A stretch of DNA of 64,000 bases from Paraburkholderia gardini (GCF_907164575.1 NZ_CAJQYY010000004.1:124001-188000); one strand, 5' to 3'. Numbered from the stretch's first letter, positions 19,190-28,645 are shown. Translations and numbers: made by a program. Notes: generated by a model not told the origin, from the sequence alone.

Positions 19190-20122
19190 TTACGCCGTCG
19201 CGAGCTTGAGCGCTTCGTCGAGCGATGCCGGATCGACGATCGATGCGCCGACTAGGTTGCCGTCGATGCGCTTCGTCAGCCCCGCCAGCACCTTGCCCGG
19301 CCCGCATTCGATGACGTGCGTGACGCCCTGACCCGCCATTGCCTGCACGCACTCCACCCAGCGCACCGCCCCGGCGGCCTGGCGCACGAGCGCGTCCTTG
19401 ATGCCGGCCGGTTCGGCCACGATGGCAACGTCAACGTTATTGATGACAGGAATCGCCGGCACCTGAATGTCCACGTCCGCCAGATACGCACGCAACTGGT
19501 CCGACGCCGGCTTCAGCAGCGACGAGTGGAACGGCGCGGAAACCGGCAACGGCAGCGCGCGCTTCGCGCCCTTCGCCTTCGCGACGTCACATGCCTTTTC
19601 GACGGCCGCCTTGTGACCCGCGATGACGACCTGCAACGGCGCGTTGAAATTCACCGCCTCGACAACGCCTGCCGACGACGCTTCGGCGCAAACCGCACGC
19701 ACCGTATCGTCATCGAGACCAAGAATCGCGGCCATGCCGCCCTGGCCGACCGGCACCGCCGTCTGCATTGCCTGCGCGCGAAAACGCACGAGCGGAACCG
19801 CATCGCGGAATGCGAGCGCGCCGGCCGCAACCAGAGCGGTGTATTCGCCGAGGCTGTGCCCCGCGACGATCGCCGGCGCCGGGCCACCGGCCGCCTGCCA
19901 CGCGCGATAGATCGCATAGGCGGCGGTCAGCATGACCGGCTGGGTATTGGTAGTGAGATTCAGATCGTCGGCCGGGCCTTCGGCGATCAGCTTGCCGAGA
20001 TCCTGACCGAGCGCGTCGGAGGCTTCCTGAACCGTCTCGCGCACGATGGCGTGATCGGCGAATGCATTGAGCATGCCGACCGACTGCGAGCCCTGACCAG
20101 GAAAAACGAACGCAAATGTCAT
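19190..20122 (-). CDS. fabD: Malonyl-CoA:ACP transacylase
   Basis: FabD transfers malonyl from CoA to acyl carrier protein. The 310-residue protein has FPGQGSQ at 7-13, the nucleophile Ser90 in GHSLGEY, and the downstream histidine in PFHSSLLKP. The ATG at 20122 has GAGGA just upstream. It lies 100 bp after fabH in the conserved plsX-fabH-fabD-fabG-acpP-fabF order. Confidence 0.97.
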   Translation of the reverse strand: MTFAFVFPGQGSQSVGMLNAFADHAIVRETVQEASDALGQDLGKLIAEGPADDLNLTTNTQPVMLTAAYAIYRAWQAAGGPAPAIVAGHSLGEYTALVAAGALAFRDAVPLVRFRAQAMQTAVPVGQGGMAAILGLDDDTVRAVCAEASSAGVVEAVNFNAPLQVVIAGHKAAVEKACDVAKAKGAKRALPLPVSAPFHSSLLKPASDQLRAYLADVDIQVPAIPVINNVDVAIVAEPAGIKDALVRQAAGAVRWVECVQAMAGQGVTHVIECGPGKVLAGLTKRIDGNLVGASIVDPASLDEALKLATA

Positions 20123-20222
20123 ATCGTCCTCAAATTCGGTGAGAAGTGGAGCCGCGCACGCGACATCGCCATGAGACAGGGCAACCGGCAGCGAAATGTC
20201 GCGCTGGCCGCAAGCCTGTCGA

Positions 20223-21212
20223 TCAATAGCGGATGACCGATGCGCCCCACGTAAAGCCGCCGCCCACGCCTTCGATCAGGACGTTCTGACCGCGCTTGAT
20301 GCGCCCGTCGCGAACCGCGACGTCGAACGCGAGCGGAATCGATGCCGCCGACGTGTTGCCGTGCTCGCCGACGGTGACCACCATCCGCTCCTGCGGAAGA
20401 CCGAGCTTGCGACACGTGCTTTGCATGATGCGGATGTTGGCCTGATGCGGAATCAGCCAGTCGATCTGCTCAGGCGCGAGGTTGGCCTTGGCGAGCGCTT
20501 CGATCGCAACCTTCTCCAGCACGTTGACGGCGAGTTTGAACACCGCCGGGCCGTCCATGTGCAGGAACGCGCTGCCCGCCACCACGCCGCCGTTCACGTT
20601 CCCCGGCGTGCACAGAATCTTCGCGTGGCTGCCATCGGCATGCAGCGCGCTCGCGAGTACGCCCGGTTCTTCGGACGCTTGCAGGATGACCGCGCCGGCG
20701 CCGTCGCCAAACAGCACGCACGTGGTCCGGTCGTTGAAATCGAGAATGCGCGAAAACGTCTCGGCGCCGATCACCAGCGCCGTACGATGCTGCCCGCTGC
20801 GAATGAAACTGTCGGCGATGGCAACTGCGTACGCGAAGCCGGAACACACGGCCTGCACGTCGAACGCCGCGCCGTTATTTTTGATACCGAGCTTGTTCTG
20901 CAACAGACACGCCGTGCTCGGAAAAACGAAATCCGGAGTGGACGTAGCGACAATGACGAGATCGATGGACTGCGGGTCGATGTCAGCCGCTTCGATCGCG
21001 CGTTGTGAAGCGATCAGCGCGAGGTCGCTCGTGGTGACATCAGGTTCTGCGAAATGGCGGGCATGAATACCCGTGCGCGCGACGATCCACTCGTCGCTTG
21101 TCTCGACACCCTGTTTCGCGAGACGTTCAGCCAGATCCTGATTCGTGACGCGTCGGGGCGGCAGATAGCTGCCGGTGCCCAGCACGCGGGAATAAATAGT
21201 CGATTGAGCCAT
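20223..21212 (-). CDS. fabH: 3-oxoacyl-[ACP] synthase III
   Basis: FabH condenses acetyl-CoA with malonyl-ACP to start fatty acid synthesis. The 329-residue protein has catalytic Cys123 in AVCSGFAYA, histidine in IPHQANIRI and asparagine in [10 protein letters not shown]. The start ATG shares one base with the plsX stop codon (TAATG), which suggests translational coupling. Confidence 0.97.
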   Translation of the reverse strand: MAQSTIYSRVLGTGSYLPPRRVTNQDLAERLAKQGVETSDEWIVARTGIHARHFAEPDVTTSDLALIASQRAIEAADIDPQSIDLVIVATSTPDFVFPSTACLLQNKLGIKNNGAAFDVQAVCSGFAYAVAIADSFIRSGQHRTALVIGAETFSRILDFNDRTTCVLFGDGAGAVILQASEEPGVLASALHADGSHAKILCTPGNVNGGVVAGSAFLHMDGPAVFKLAVNVLEKVAIEALAKANLAPEQIDWLIPHQANIRIMQSTCRKLGLPQERMVVTVGEHGNTSAASIPLAFDVAVRDGRIKRGQNVLIEGVGGGFTWGASVIRY

Positions 21213-22342
21213 TATGCCTTCGAGGATTGCGCAGCGTAGGGATCGGCTGGCTGGCCCGCGACCGGGCTGGCCTGACCCGCGCCGCCTGTCTCCGGATTCA
21301 CTCCGGGGGCTGCCCCACGCGCTGCCTGTTCGAGAGGACCCGCATTCTCTTCCATCGCGGATGCAAGGCGTTCGAGCACGCCATTTTTGACGGCATCATA
21401 CCCGCGTTTGATCGCCCACTCAAACGCGTAGGCATCGGCCGAACCGTGGCTCTTGATCACGAGACTGCGCAACCCGAGCAGCGCCGCACCATTGTATTGC
21501 CGGTGGTCGACGCGCTTCTTGAAACGCATCAATACCGGCAATGCGAGAAAGGCCATCAGCTTCGTGAGCCACGAACGGCCGAACTCTTCCTTGATGATAT
21601 CGGAAAGCATCTGTGCGAGCCCTTCCGACGTCTTCAGCGCGACATTGCCGACGAAGCCATCGCAGACGATGACGTCGACGGTACCTTTATAGATATCGTC
21701 GCCTTCGACATTGCCGCGGAAGTTGAGCGTGCTTGCACGCAGCAGTTCGCCGGCGCGCTTGATCGTCTCGTTGCCCTTGATGACTTCTTCACCGATGTTG
21801 AGCAGGCCGATGGTGGGCCGCTCCTTGCCTTCGAGCGCGGACACGAGCGCGTGCCCCATCTCGGCGAACTGCAGCAGATGCTGCGGCTCGCAATCGACAT
21901 TGGCGCCAAGGTCCAGCATCATCGTGTAGCCGGTGCGGTTCGGCAGGGCGAACGCGATCGCCGGGCGCTCGATGCCCGGGAGCGTTTTCAGCACGTAACG
22001 GGAAACCGCCATCAGCGCGCCTGTGTTGCCGGCGGAGATGAAGGCCTGCGCTTCGCCTTCCTTGACCCGGTTCAGCGCAACGCGCATCGACGAGTCTTTC
22101 TTTTTGCGCAGGGCGACTTCGACCGGATCGTCCATGGCGACGATCTCGGTGGCCGCGACGACCGTCAGCGCCGGCTCGTCCAGCGCTTTCAACTTCTTCA
22201 GCTGGGCCCGGATCGCGGTTTCGATGCCGACAAGCATCAGGTGCACGTCGGGATGCGAACGAACGAAGTTGACAGCTGCGGGAACGGTCACGGACGGGCC
22301 GTGGTCGCCTCCCATGCAATCGATCGTGAGCTTTACAGTCAT
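21212..22342 (-). CDS. plsX: Phosphate acyltransferase PlsX
   Basis: PlsX makes acyl phosphate from acyl-ACP for PlsY, linking fatty acid synthesis to phospholipids. The 376-residue protein has the start [19 protein letters not shown] (key MGGDHGP), the SAGNTGALM motif and the VCDGFVGNV motif. A Gly/Pro/Ala-rich tail of about 30 residues extends beyond the usual end. A bidirectional-looking hairpin separates it from rpmF upstream. Confidence 0.96.
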   Translation of the reverse strand: MTVKLTIDCMGGDHGPSVTVPAAVNFVRSHPDVHLMLVGIETAIRAQLKKLKALDEPALTVVAATEIVAMDDPVEVALRKKKDSSMRVALNRVKEGEAQAFISAGNTGALMAVSRYVLKTLPGIERPAIAFALPNRTGYTMMLDLGANVDCEPQHLLQFAEMGHALVSALEGKERPTIGLLNIGEEVIKGNETIKRAGELLRASTLNFRGNVEGDDIYKGTVDVIVCDGFVGNVALKTSEGLAQMLSDIIKEEFGRSWLTKLMAFLALPVLMRFKKRVDHRQYNGAALLGLRSLVIKSHGSADAYAFEWAIKRGYDAVKNGVLERLASAMEENAGPLEQAARGAAPGVNPETGGAGQASPVAGQPADPYAAQSSKA

Positions 22343-22364
22343 GGAATGCGACGAATTTCAGGCA

Positions 22365-22395
22365 CAAAAAAGCGGCAGTTGAATGCCGCCTTTTT
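22365..22395. terminator. Hairpin with A/T tracts between rpmF and plsX
   Basis: GCGGCA and TGCCGC pair around GTTGAA, flanked by AAAAAA on the left and TTTTT on the right. On the minus strand it is a good rho-independent terminator about 90 bases after rpmF and 23 bases before plsX, so it may reduce read-through into the fab genes. Confidence 0.7.
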
Positions 22396-22482
22396 GTCGA
22401 GCCGGGAAAATGTCAAGCGAGCTGATCGCCACGCGACACGCCATTGAACGCAACCGCGGAAGACGCGACGAGTCGGGAACGA

Positions 22483-22662
22483 TTAGTCGTTCTTCGTCTT
22501 GACGACTTTCTTGCCGCGATAGTAGCCGTTCGGGCTAACGTGGTGACGCAGATGCACTTCACCCGTGCTCGGTTCGACAGCCAGCGGTGCTGCGACGAGA
22601 AAATCGTGCGAGCGGTGCATGCCGCGCTTCGACGGCGACTTCTTGTTTTGTTGAACTGCCAT
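22483..22662 (-). CDS. rpmF: Ribosomal protein bL32
   Basis: bL32 is a small basic protein of the large ribosomal subunit. The protein is 59 residues and starts [20 protein letters not shown], the canonical N-terminus; the [20 protein letters not shown] segment is also family-typical. I chose the ATG at 22662 because AGGAG lies six bases upstream. It sits between the YceD gene and plsX, the standard order. Confidence 0.97.
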   Translation of the reverse strand: MAVQQNKKSPSKRGMHRSHDFLVAAPLAVEPSTGEVHLRHHVSPNGYYRGKKVVKTKND

Positions 22663-22767
22663 GATAACTCCTAAAAATTTTCCGAATTCTAACACAGCCC
22701 GACAAGGCAATCGGCAGTGGCCGACTGGCCAATACGCCGAAATACCATCGCGCTCCCATGCAACCGT

Positions 22768-23421
22768 TCAGTGCTTTTCGCCGCCAGGACCGCCCCGCTT
22801 GAGCCCTTCGAGCGCCGCAAATGGATTCGGCCGTCCGGGTTCGCCACCCTCGCCAGCTTCGTCCCGCGCCGCCTCTTCGCCCTCGCCATCCGCACCGCTT
22901 ACGCCCGAGACGAGACTTTCGTGAACCTCGGGGCAAACATCGTGCTTCGGCACCAGCGGCAGCGAAAGCAGCAATTCCTCTTCGATCAACCCGACGAGAT
23001 CGAACTGGCGTGAGCCCACGATCACCTCGACTTCATCCTCATCCAGCGGGAATTCTTCCGCTTCTTCCTCGGTGTTGACTACCCGGTATATCGCGTCGAC
23101 GTTGAACGCCTGCTCATACGGGGCCAGACAACGCTGACACACCAGCCACGCCGAACCGTGAAGCGCGAGCCGCAGATAAGGCTGCGGACCCTCGGTGCCG
23201 TCGTCCTGCAATTCGGGCTGGGTCGACCCTTCCGCCTGCCAGGTGAACGCGGTATCGCGCTCTGGCGCCTCGGCCGGGACTTCGTTTAACATGCGCGGCA
23301 GTTGCGAGACGCGCACCACACCCGCAGCCTGCCGGCCGCTTCGCGCGAATTCGAACAGGTCGAGTTCGCGCGGATCGAGAACGGCAGCGGAACCTGCAGG
23401 TTTGCCAGGATGTTCAGTCAT
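22768..23421 (-). CDS. yceD: YceD-family (DUF177) protein
   Basis: YceD proteins are linked to 23S rRNA metabolism and almost always precede rpmF. The 217-residue protein has the CQRC pair near its middle (AWLVCQRCLAPYEQAF, key CQRC) and a later cysteine in HDVCPE, with a very acidic central part and an acidic Gly/Glu-rich tail. I chose the ATG at 23421 because AGGAG lies six bases upstream; the frame extends to 23490. It begins the 20-kb minus-strand block and is 105 bp upstream of rpmF. Confidence 0.9.
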   Translation of the reverse strand: MTEHPGKPAGSAAVLDPRELDLFEFARSGRQAAGVVRVSQLPRMLNEVPAEAPERDTAFTWQAEGSTQPELQDDGTEGPQPYLRLALHGSAWLVCQRCLAPYEQAFNVDAIYRVVNTEEEAEEFPLDEDEVEVIVGSRQFDLVGLIEEELLLSLPLVPKHDVCPEVHESLVSGVSGADGEGEEAARDEAGEGGEPGRPNPFAALEGLKRGGPGGEKH

Positions 23422-23479
23422 GTGCGCTCCTGCGTGGATGGCCTTTCGGCCGGGATGATCCGGCATGCTCGGGGCGTTG

Positions 23480-23514
23480 CCTGTTGCCATATGTCATATG
23501 CGATGCGCAACAGG
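23480..23514 (-). repeat. Inverted repeat in the yceD-rpmF leader
   Basis: CCTGTTGC and GCAACAGG are perfect 8-base arms separated by 19 bases that themselves hold CATATG-T-CATATG. The element lies between the predicted promoter (23551-23579) and the yceD start, so it would be transcribed and could form a leader hairpin or be an operator. Confidence 0.55.
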
Positions 23515-23550
23515 TGCGCGCGCAAATAACATAGCGATGAAAAGCCCAAA

Positions 23551-23579
23551 ATCATATCCGTTTTGTCTTTTCGAGTCAA
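23551..23579 (-). promoter_or_regulatory. Sigma-70 promoter for the yceD-rpmF-fab block
   Basis: On the minus strand TTGACT and TATGAT are separated by exactly 17 bases. Transcription would start near 23544, giving a leader of about 120 bases before yceD. Confidence 0.7.
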
Positions 23580-23639
23580 ACACTTAAGTCCGCATCCCGA
23601 AACCGGTTTGCGGTCCGTCTTTACTGCCTTTGGTCGACC

Positions 23640-24260
23640 ATGCCAGCTCCCCCGAATCGCCCGCCCCGCCTGATTCTCGCATCGAGTTCGCGGTATCGCC
23701 GCGAACTGCTCGAGCGCCTGCGGATTCCGTTCGACGTCGTCGTGCCGGACATCGACGAGACGCCGCTCGCGGGCGAAAGCCCCGAAACCACCGCGTTGCG
23801 GCTCGCCGAAGCCAAGGCGCGCGCCGTCGCCGGATCCAGTGCGGCAGCCGCATCGCGTACGCTTGTTATCGGCTCCGATCAGGTCGCAACTTACGACGGC
23901 CTGCAGATCGGCAAACCCGGCACGCACGCAAAAGCGCTGGCGCAACTGCAGGCCATGCGCGGTCGCGAAGTGCTGTTTCATAGTGCGCTTTGCCTCTTCG
24001 ACAGCGGATCGGGCCAGGCGCAAACCGTCGATGTCGTCACGCACGTGCGCTTTCGCAACCTGCCGGACGCCGGTCTCGAGGCGTATCTCCTTGCCGAAAA
24101 GCCCTATGACGTCGCGGGCAGCGCAAAATCGGAAGGGCTTGGCATTGCGCTTCTCGAAGCAATCGATTCAGACGACCCCACAGCGCTGATCGGCCTCCCG
24201 CTGATTGCACTCACGGGCATGCTGCTGGCGGCTGGTTACCCACTTTTTGGTGCACGATGA
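23640..24260 (+). CDS. maf: Maf-family nucleotide pyrophosphatase
   Basis: Maf proteins hydrolyse non-canonical or modified nucleoside triphosphates and are often called septum-formation inhibitors. The 206-residue protein starts with the signature LILASSSRYRRELLERL (key ASSSRYRRELL) and carries the conserved ETP, SDQV and KPYDVAGSAKSEG segments. It is divergent from the yceD-rpmF operon, the usual context. It overlaps the next gene by 4 bases (ATGA). Confidence 0.94.
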   Translation: MPAPPNRPPRLILASSSRYRRELLERLRIPFDVVVPDIDETPLAGESPETTALRLAEAKARAVAGSSAAAASRTLVIGSDQVATYDGLQIGKPGTHAKALAQLQAMRGREVLFHSALCLFDSGSGQAQTVDVVTHVRFRNLPDAGLEAYLLAEKPYDVAGSAKSEGLGIALLEAIDSDDPTALIGLPLIALTGMLLAAGYPLFGAR

Positions 24261-24976
24261 GCGGCGTTCTCTACCTGATCCCCAATACACTCGGCGAAGG
24301 CGACGCGGACGCGCTCGCCGCCGTCCTGCCCGCACCGGTTCGCGCACAGGCCGCCGCGCTGCACTATTACATCGGCGAAAACGCGAAGACGACACGAGCG
24401 TTCCTGAAGAAAGTCGGCACCGACCGGCCGATTCAGGAAATCGAGATTCGCGAGCTGAACGTGAATACGCCGGCCGGAGAGGTCGAAAAGCTGCTGGCGC
24501 CGATTCTTGCCGGAACGGATGCCGGGCTTGTTTCGGAAGCCGGTTGCCCGGCCGTTGCCGATCCTGGCGCGTTGCTCGTACGGCGTGCGCATGAGCGCGG
24601 CGTCAAGGTCGTGCCGCTCGTCGGGCCAAGTTCGATCCTGCTGGCGTTGATGGCATCGGGTCTGAACGGCCAGAGCTTTGCGTTTCACGGCTATCTGCCG
24701 GTCGACGCAGCGGAGCGCGCGAAGCGTCTGCGCGAACTCGAACAACAGTCGCGCAAGGCGAAGCAAACCCAGATTTTTATCGAGACGCCTTACCGCAACC
24801 GCGCACTGGTGGATACGCTGATCGCAACCTGCGCGCCTTCGACGCTCGTCTGCGTCGCGGTCGATTTGACGCTGCCGGAAGAAACCATCGCGAGCCGTTC
24901 CGTGGCGGACTGGAAAAAAGCACCGGCCATCGATCTGCACAAGCGACCGGCGATCTTCCTGCTACTGGCGGTCTAG
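24257..24976 (+). CDS. RsmI-like SAM-dependent methyltransferase
   Basis: The 239-residue protein belongs to the tetrapyrrole methylase superfamily, to the branch related to RsmI (16S rRNA 2'-O-methyltransferase). It shows YLIPNTLGEG at the start, the SAM-binding glycine-proline turn VSEAGCPAVADPGA and VPLVGPSSILLALMASGL. It lacks the extra C-terminal domain of true RsmI, so the substrate is uncertain. Its start overlaps the maf stop, so it is probably translated together with maf. Confidence 0.85.
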   Translation: MSGVLYLIPNTLGEGDADALAAVLPAPVRAQAAALHYYIGENAKTTRAFLKKVGTDRPIQEIEIRELNVNTPAGEVEKLLAPILAGTDAGLVSEAGCPAVADPGALLVRRAHERGVKVVPLVGPSSILLALMASGLNGQSFAFHGYLPVDAAERAKRLRELEQQSRKAKQTQIFIETPYRNRALVDTLIATCAPSTLVCVAVDLTLPEETIASRSVADWKKAPAIDLHKRPAIFLLLAV

Positions 24977-25112
24977 GCGAAGCATCAAGGCGATAACGGC
25001 CGCCCGGTCCAGCCCGGTGCCGGCGTGGTACCCGCCGGGTTCCCCTGCCGCGCTGTATGAACAAGCCTGCGGAGTGCGTCAAACCGGTCAACGGCCACTC
25101 AGCCACTCATGG

Positions 25113-26114
25113 TCAATGCAGGCTGAACTTCCCGCCAGCAATCATCGCGTGCACGCCGGCCGCGCCCACTGCCGCGCCGAATTTTCTCGCAACGCGGTCG
25201 GTGATGCTTTCCTTCACCGTGTAATCGACGATGTCCGGCGCCTTGATGATCTCGCGCGCGACGTAATCGGTGTCGCCGAGCGCGTCCGCGAGGCCCAGTT
25301 CGATGCTCTGCTGGCCGGTCCAGAAGAGACCCGAGAAGATATCCGGCGTCTCATGCAGCCGCTTGCCGCGGCCCTGACGCACGGCATCGATGAACTGCGC
25401 GTGGATCTGGTCGAGCATCTCCTGCGCGTGGGCGTCCATCTTCGGCGTTTCCGGCGAGAACGGATCGAAAAAGCCCTTGTTCTCACCCGACGTATGCAGC
25501 CGGCGCTGCACGCCGAGCTTGTCCATCAGGCCCGTGAAGCCGAACCCGTCCATCAGCACGCCGATCGAACCGACGATGCTGGCCTTGTCGACATAGATTT
25601 TATCGGCGGCAGCCGCGACGTAATAACCACCCGACGCGCACATGTCGTCGACCACGACATAAAGCGGAATCGACGGATATTTGCCCCGCAAACGCCGGAT
25701 CTCGCGATTGATGATGCCCGCCTGCACCGGACTGCCGCCCGGACTGTTGATGCGCAGGATCACGCCGGCCGTGCCGTCGTCGTCGAACGCGCTCTCGAGC
25801 GCGGTATCGATATCGTCCGCGTTTGCGTTGGTGTCGGACGAAATCTCGCCGTCCAGCGTGACGAGCGCCGTGTGGCGCCCGGTCGTCGATACGCGTTCGC
25901 CGCTAAAGTCGAACACGCCCCAGACCAGCAGCGCGAGAACACCCAGAAACACGAAGCGGAAAAAGATCTTCCAGCGCCGGGCCGCGCGCTGTTCGGTGAT
26001 CGCGGCAAGCGCGATGCGCTCGAGCGCCGCGCGCTCCCAGCCCGGCTCCGGTTCAGGCAGGCGGCGGTCCGAACCGGCGGGTTCAATGGGATCAGGATTT
26101 TGATTATCGGCCAT
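25113..26114 (-). CDS. sppA: Signal peptide peptidase SppA (short type)
   Basis: SppA degrades cleaved signal peptides in the inner membrane. The 333-residue protein has one membrane segment at about residues 49-67 and a single protease domain, so it is the short SppA type rather than the tandem E. coli form. The Ser/Lys dyad fits S161 in MCASGGYY and K213 in GENKGFF, 52 residues apart as in the Bacillus enzyme. It is the last gene of the rluC operon. Confidence 0.93.
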   Translation of the reverse strand: MADNQNPDPIEPAGSDRRLPEPEPGWERAALERIALAAITEQRAARRWKIFFRFVFLGVLALLVWGVFDFSGERVSTTGRHTALVTLDGEISSDTNANADDIDTALESAFDDDGTAGVILRINSPGGSPVQAGIINREIRRLRGKYPSIPLYVVVDDMCASGGYYVAAAADKIYVDKASIVGSIGVLMDGFGFTGLMDKLGVQRRLHTSGENKGFFDPFSPETPKMDAHAQEMLDQIHAQFIDAVRQGRGKRLHETPDIFSGLFWTGQQSIELGLADALGDTDYVAREIIKAPDIVDYTVKESITDRVARKFGAAVGAAGVHAMIAGGKFSLH

Positions 26115-26132
26115 GCGTCGCAGAATGAAGGA

Positions 26133-26525
26133 TCAAGGGGTGACCGGACGCAATTCGTCGTCCGGAAGCCAGAACACGGCGCGGCCTTCAGGCGTGTCGC
26201 GTTCGTCGACCTCGACGGGACGCAGCCTGCCGCCACGGCACGGACCGCCGACACACCGACCGGTGTCCGGCGCATAAATCGCACCGTGCGTAGCGCACAT
26301 CAAGTATAAACCCGACGATTCGAAGAACTGGCCCTCGGACCAGTCGAGCTCCATCGCCACATGCGCGCAGCGGTTCAGGTACCCATAGGCGCGGCCATCG
26401 TAACGCACGAAGAATACAACCACCTCCCCACCGCCATACGTCGCGGCGTGGCGCACGCCGGCGCCGCCGTCCACCAGCTCACTGGAAGCGCAGATCCAGA
26501 CCGGCTCGTGAGTCGCGCCGCTCAT
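26133..26525 (-). CDS. Rieske [2Fe-2S] protein
   Basis: The 130-residue protein is a stand-alone Rieske domain with C53-x-H55 (NRCAHVAMEL) and C77-x2-H80 (MCATHGAIYAPDTG), the full set of cluster ligands. No signal peptide or membrane anchor is visible, so it is a soluble ferredoxin-like electron carrier; its partner is unknown. The start overlaps the stop of the phosphatase gene as ATGA. Confidence 0.88.
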   Translation of the reverse strand: MSGATHEPVWICASSELVDGGAGVRHAATYGGGEVVVFFVRYDGRAYGYLNRCAHVAMELDWSEGQFFESSGLYLMCATHGAIYAPDTGRCVGGPCRGGRLRPVEVDERDTPEGRAVFWLPDDELRPVTP

Positions 26526-27181
26526 GCGTTCTCGCGCAACCAGGATGACAGCGACCCCACGCTGTCCGCGACGAATTTCGGCGTCAGCGCCGTCAGCGAA
26601 GTGGCCGGATGCGCGCCGTAGCCCACGCCGACGCCCGCCACGCCGGCATTGATCGCCATCTGCAGATCGTGCGTCGTATCGCCGATCATCACCGTGCGCA
26701 CGGGATCCTGCCCCAGTTCGCGTGTGAGTTCATGCAGCATTGCCGGATGCGGCTTGGAGAACGTTTCGTCGGCGCAGCGCGTGCCGTCGAAGAGGCTCGT
26801 CAGGCTGCTCTGGTCGAGTGCGCGGTTCAGTCCTACGCGGCTCTTGCCCGTCGCGACGGCCAGCAGATAACCCGTGTCCCGCAATTCCTGAAGCATCTCG
26901 CGCACCCCCGCGAAAAGCTCGGTGGTCTGATCCTTGACCAGATAGTGAAAGCGGTAGCGCTCGGCAAGACGCGGGTAGTCAGCCGGATCGAGCGTCGGCG
27001 CGGCGATCTGAAGCGCATCGCGCAGGCCAAGACCGATCACATAGCTCGCGGCCTCGTCAGCGGGCACGGGCAGACCGAGGTCGCGACACGCCGCCTGGAT
27101 GCTGCGCGCGATGTGCACGGTCGAATCCATCAACGTGCCGTCCCAGTCGAATACGATCAGGTCAAATTGCTCTCGGGCCAT
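26522..27181 (-). CDS. HAD-family phosphatase, phosphoglycolate phosphatase type
   Basis: The 219-residue protein has the nucleophile and acid D12 and D14 in VFDWDGTLMDS, the conserved lysine in FSKPHP, and the metal-binding MIGDTTHDLQMA. It resembles Gph and PpaX enzymes, but the substrate is not proven. I chose the ATG at 27181; a GTG at 27211 would add ten residues. It overlaps the end of rluC by 20 bases. Confidence 0.88.
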   Translation of the reverse strand: MAREQFDLIVFDWDGTLMDSTVHIARSIQAACRDLGLPVPADEAASYVIGLGLRDALQIAAPTLDPADYPRLAERYRFHYLVKDQTTELFAGVREMLQELRDTGYLLAVATGKSRVGLNRALDQSSLTSLFDGTRCADETFSKPHPAMLHELTRELGQDPVRTVMIGDTTHDLQMAINAGVAGVGVGYGAHPATSLTALTPKFVADSVGSLSSWLRENA

Positions 27182-28211
27182 GCGGGTTCGTCTCGTTTTG
27201 GGGTTGATCACGTAATGCGGTGAGCTGGGCGACGAAGCGCCGGCATTCGGCCGGCAGCGGCGCGTCGAACTGCAGGACGTCGCCGGTGGCCGGATGTCTG
27301 AGCTTGAGCCGGTACGCGTGCAGGAACATGCGCTTTAACCCCGGATTCGCGTTCGCGCGCGCCAGCGCCTTGTTCAATGCGAAGTCGCCGTATTTGGCGT
27401 CGCCGACGATCGGCAGCTCCAGATGCTGCAGGTGAACGCGAATCTGGTGCGTGCGACCCGTCTTCAACTCCGCTTCGACAAGCGCGTACGACGGCCAGCG
27501 ATCGATCAGGTTGAACACCGTATGCGACGGCAGGCCGTCCGGCTGCACCCGCACGCGCCGCTCGCCTTCGGGGGTCAGATACTTGTGCAGCGGCTCTTTC
27601 ACTGTATGCCGGCGCCCCCAGTCGCTCGCCCACTCGCCGTGGACGCACGCATAGTACCGCTTGTCCATCTGGTTCTCGCGGATCTGTTCGTGCAGACCGA
27701 CCAATGCCGCCCTTTTTTTGGCCAGCATCAACACGCCCGATGTCTCGCGATCGAGACGATGCACCAGTTCCAGGAATTTTGCCTGTGGACGCGCGTGCCG
27801 CATCTGCTCGATCACGCCGAACGCAACACCGCTTCCGCCATGCACGGCGACGCCGGCGGGCTTGTCGATCACGAGCATGTGATCGTCTTCGAAGAGGATC
27901 TTGAAATCCGCCGACGGCACCGGCGCGTGCGCGGCAGATTCGGTGCCCTGCGCGATCCGGATGGGTGGCACACGGACCAGATCGCCCAGTTGCAGACGAT
28001 ACTGCGCATCGACCCGCCCCTTGTTCACGCGTACTTCGCCGCTGCGCAGGATACGGTAGACATGGCTTTTGGGCACGCCCTTACAGACACGCAACAGGAA
28101 GTTGTCGATGCGCTGACCGGCCGCGCCGTCGTCGATCTCGATCATCGAGACCTGGTCGCCTGCGACCGCGCTATTGAGCGATTTCTGGGATATTTTGCCT
28201 AACTCTTTCAT
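27162..28211 (-). CDS. rluC: 23S rRNA pseudouridine synthase RluC
   Basis: RluC forms pseudouridines in helices 39 and 69-71 region of 23S rRNA (positions 955, 2504 and 2580 in E. coli). The protein has an S4 domain (IDNFLLRVCKGVPKSHVYRILRSG region, about residues 33-95) and the catalytic HRLDRETSG with the essential aspartate. I chose the ATG at 28211; an alternative ATG 22 codons later (MIEIDDG) is possible because a -10-like TATATT lies right at the upstream start. It is divergent from rne, as in E. coli. Confidence 0.93.
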   Translation of the reverse strand: MKELGKISQKSLNSAVAGDQVSMIEIDDGAAGQRIDNFLLRVCKGVPKSHVYRILRSGEVRVNKGRVDAQYRLQLGDLVRVPPIRIAQGTESAAHAPVPSADFKILFEDDHMLVIDKPAGVAVHGGSGVAFGVIEQMRHARPQAKFLELVHRLDRETSGVLMLAKKRAALVGLHEQIRENQMDKRYYACVHGEWASDWGRRHTVKEPLHKYLTPEGERRVRVQPDGLPSHTVFNLIDRWPSYALVEAELKTGRTHQIRVHLQHLELPIVGDAKYGDFALNKALARANANPGLKRMFLHAYRLKLRHPATGDVLQFDAPLPAECRRFVAQLTALRDQPQNETNPHGPRAI

Positions 28212-28242
28212 TATGAATATAATTTGCCCAGCAGTCTGCAAG

Positions 28243-28290
28243 ACCGGCACATTGGACCGGTGCATTCAACCGGTGTATTACACTGGAATG
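28243..28290 (+). repeat. Tandem 13-bp repeats (ACCGG-N2-ATT)
   Basis: Three abutting 13-base units read ACCGGCACATTGG, ACCGGTGCATTCA and ACCGGTGTATTAC, and a degenerate fourth begins ACTGGAATG. The exact register and the central palindrome ACCGGT suggest a repeated protein-binding site in the rluC-rne control region. Confidence 0.7.
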
Positions 28291-28645
28291 CGGGCGGATT
28301 GCGCAGGTGCAAGCGATAAACCGCTATTTTACTTGCGCCAGGGTCTGGCTGCTCACCCTGAAAATGAGATGCAGCGAGTTGCACGCACGGAACCAGCACC
28401 CGGCAGGGACGGCGCCCACAGGCGCGTTCGGTCACGGTCGGCTCCGACGGTAACGGAATGTTGGCAAAAAAGAATTTATCCGGTGAGCGTAGGTCGCGGG
28501 CGGTCTGATGGCCCCGCGTGATGCTCCTGGTTGCGAATATACGGCGTGCGCCCGAGCGCGTCCTGCAGAGAATGCGGGGCATGGCGACGTCAAAATGAGG
28601 CGAGACACCCCGAGTGGGAAGTCGGGCGTTTTGAGCAAGCTTCCC

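Noticed and set aside
28243..28290. The 13-bp repeats as a CRISPR array
   Set aside because: The units abut without spacers and are far too short.
28211..28582. Open frames on either strand inside the rne leader
   Set aside because: No ribosome binding site, no family features, and composition unlike neighbouring genes.
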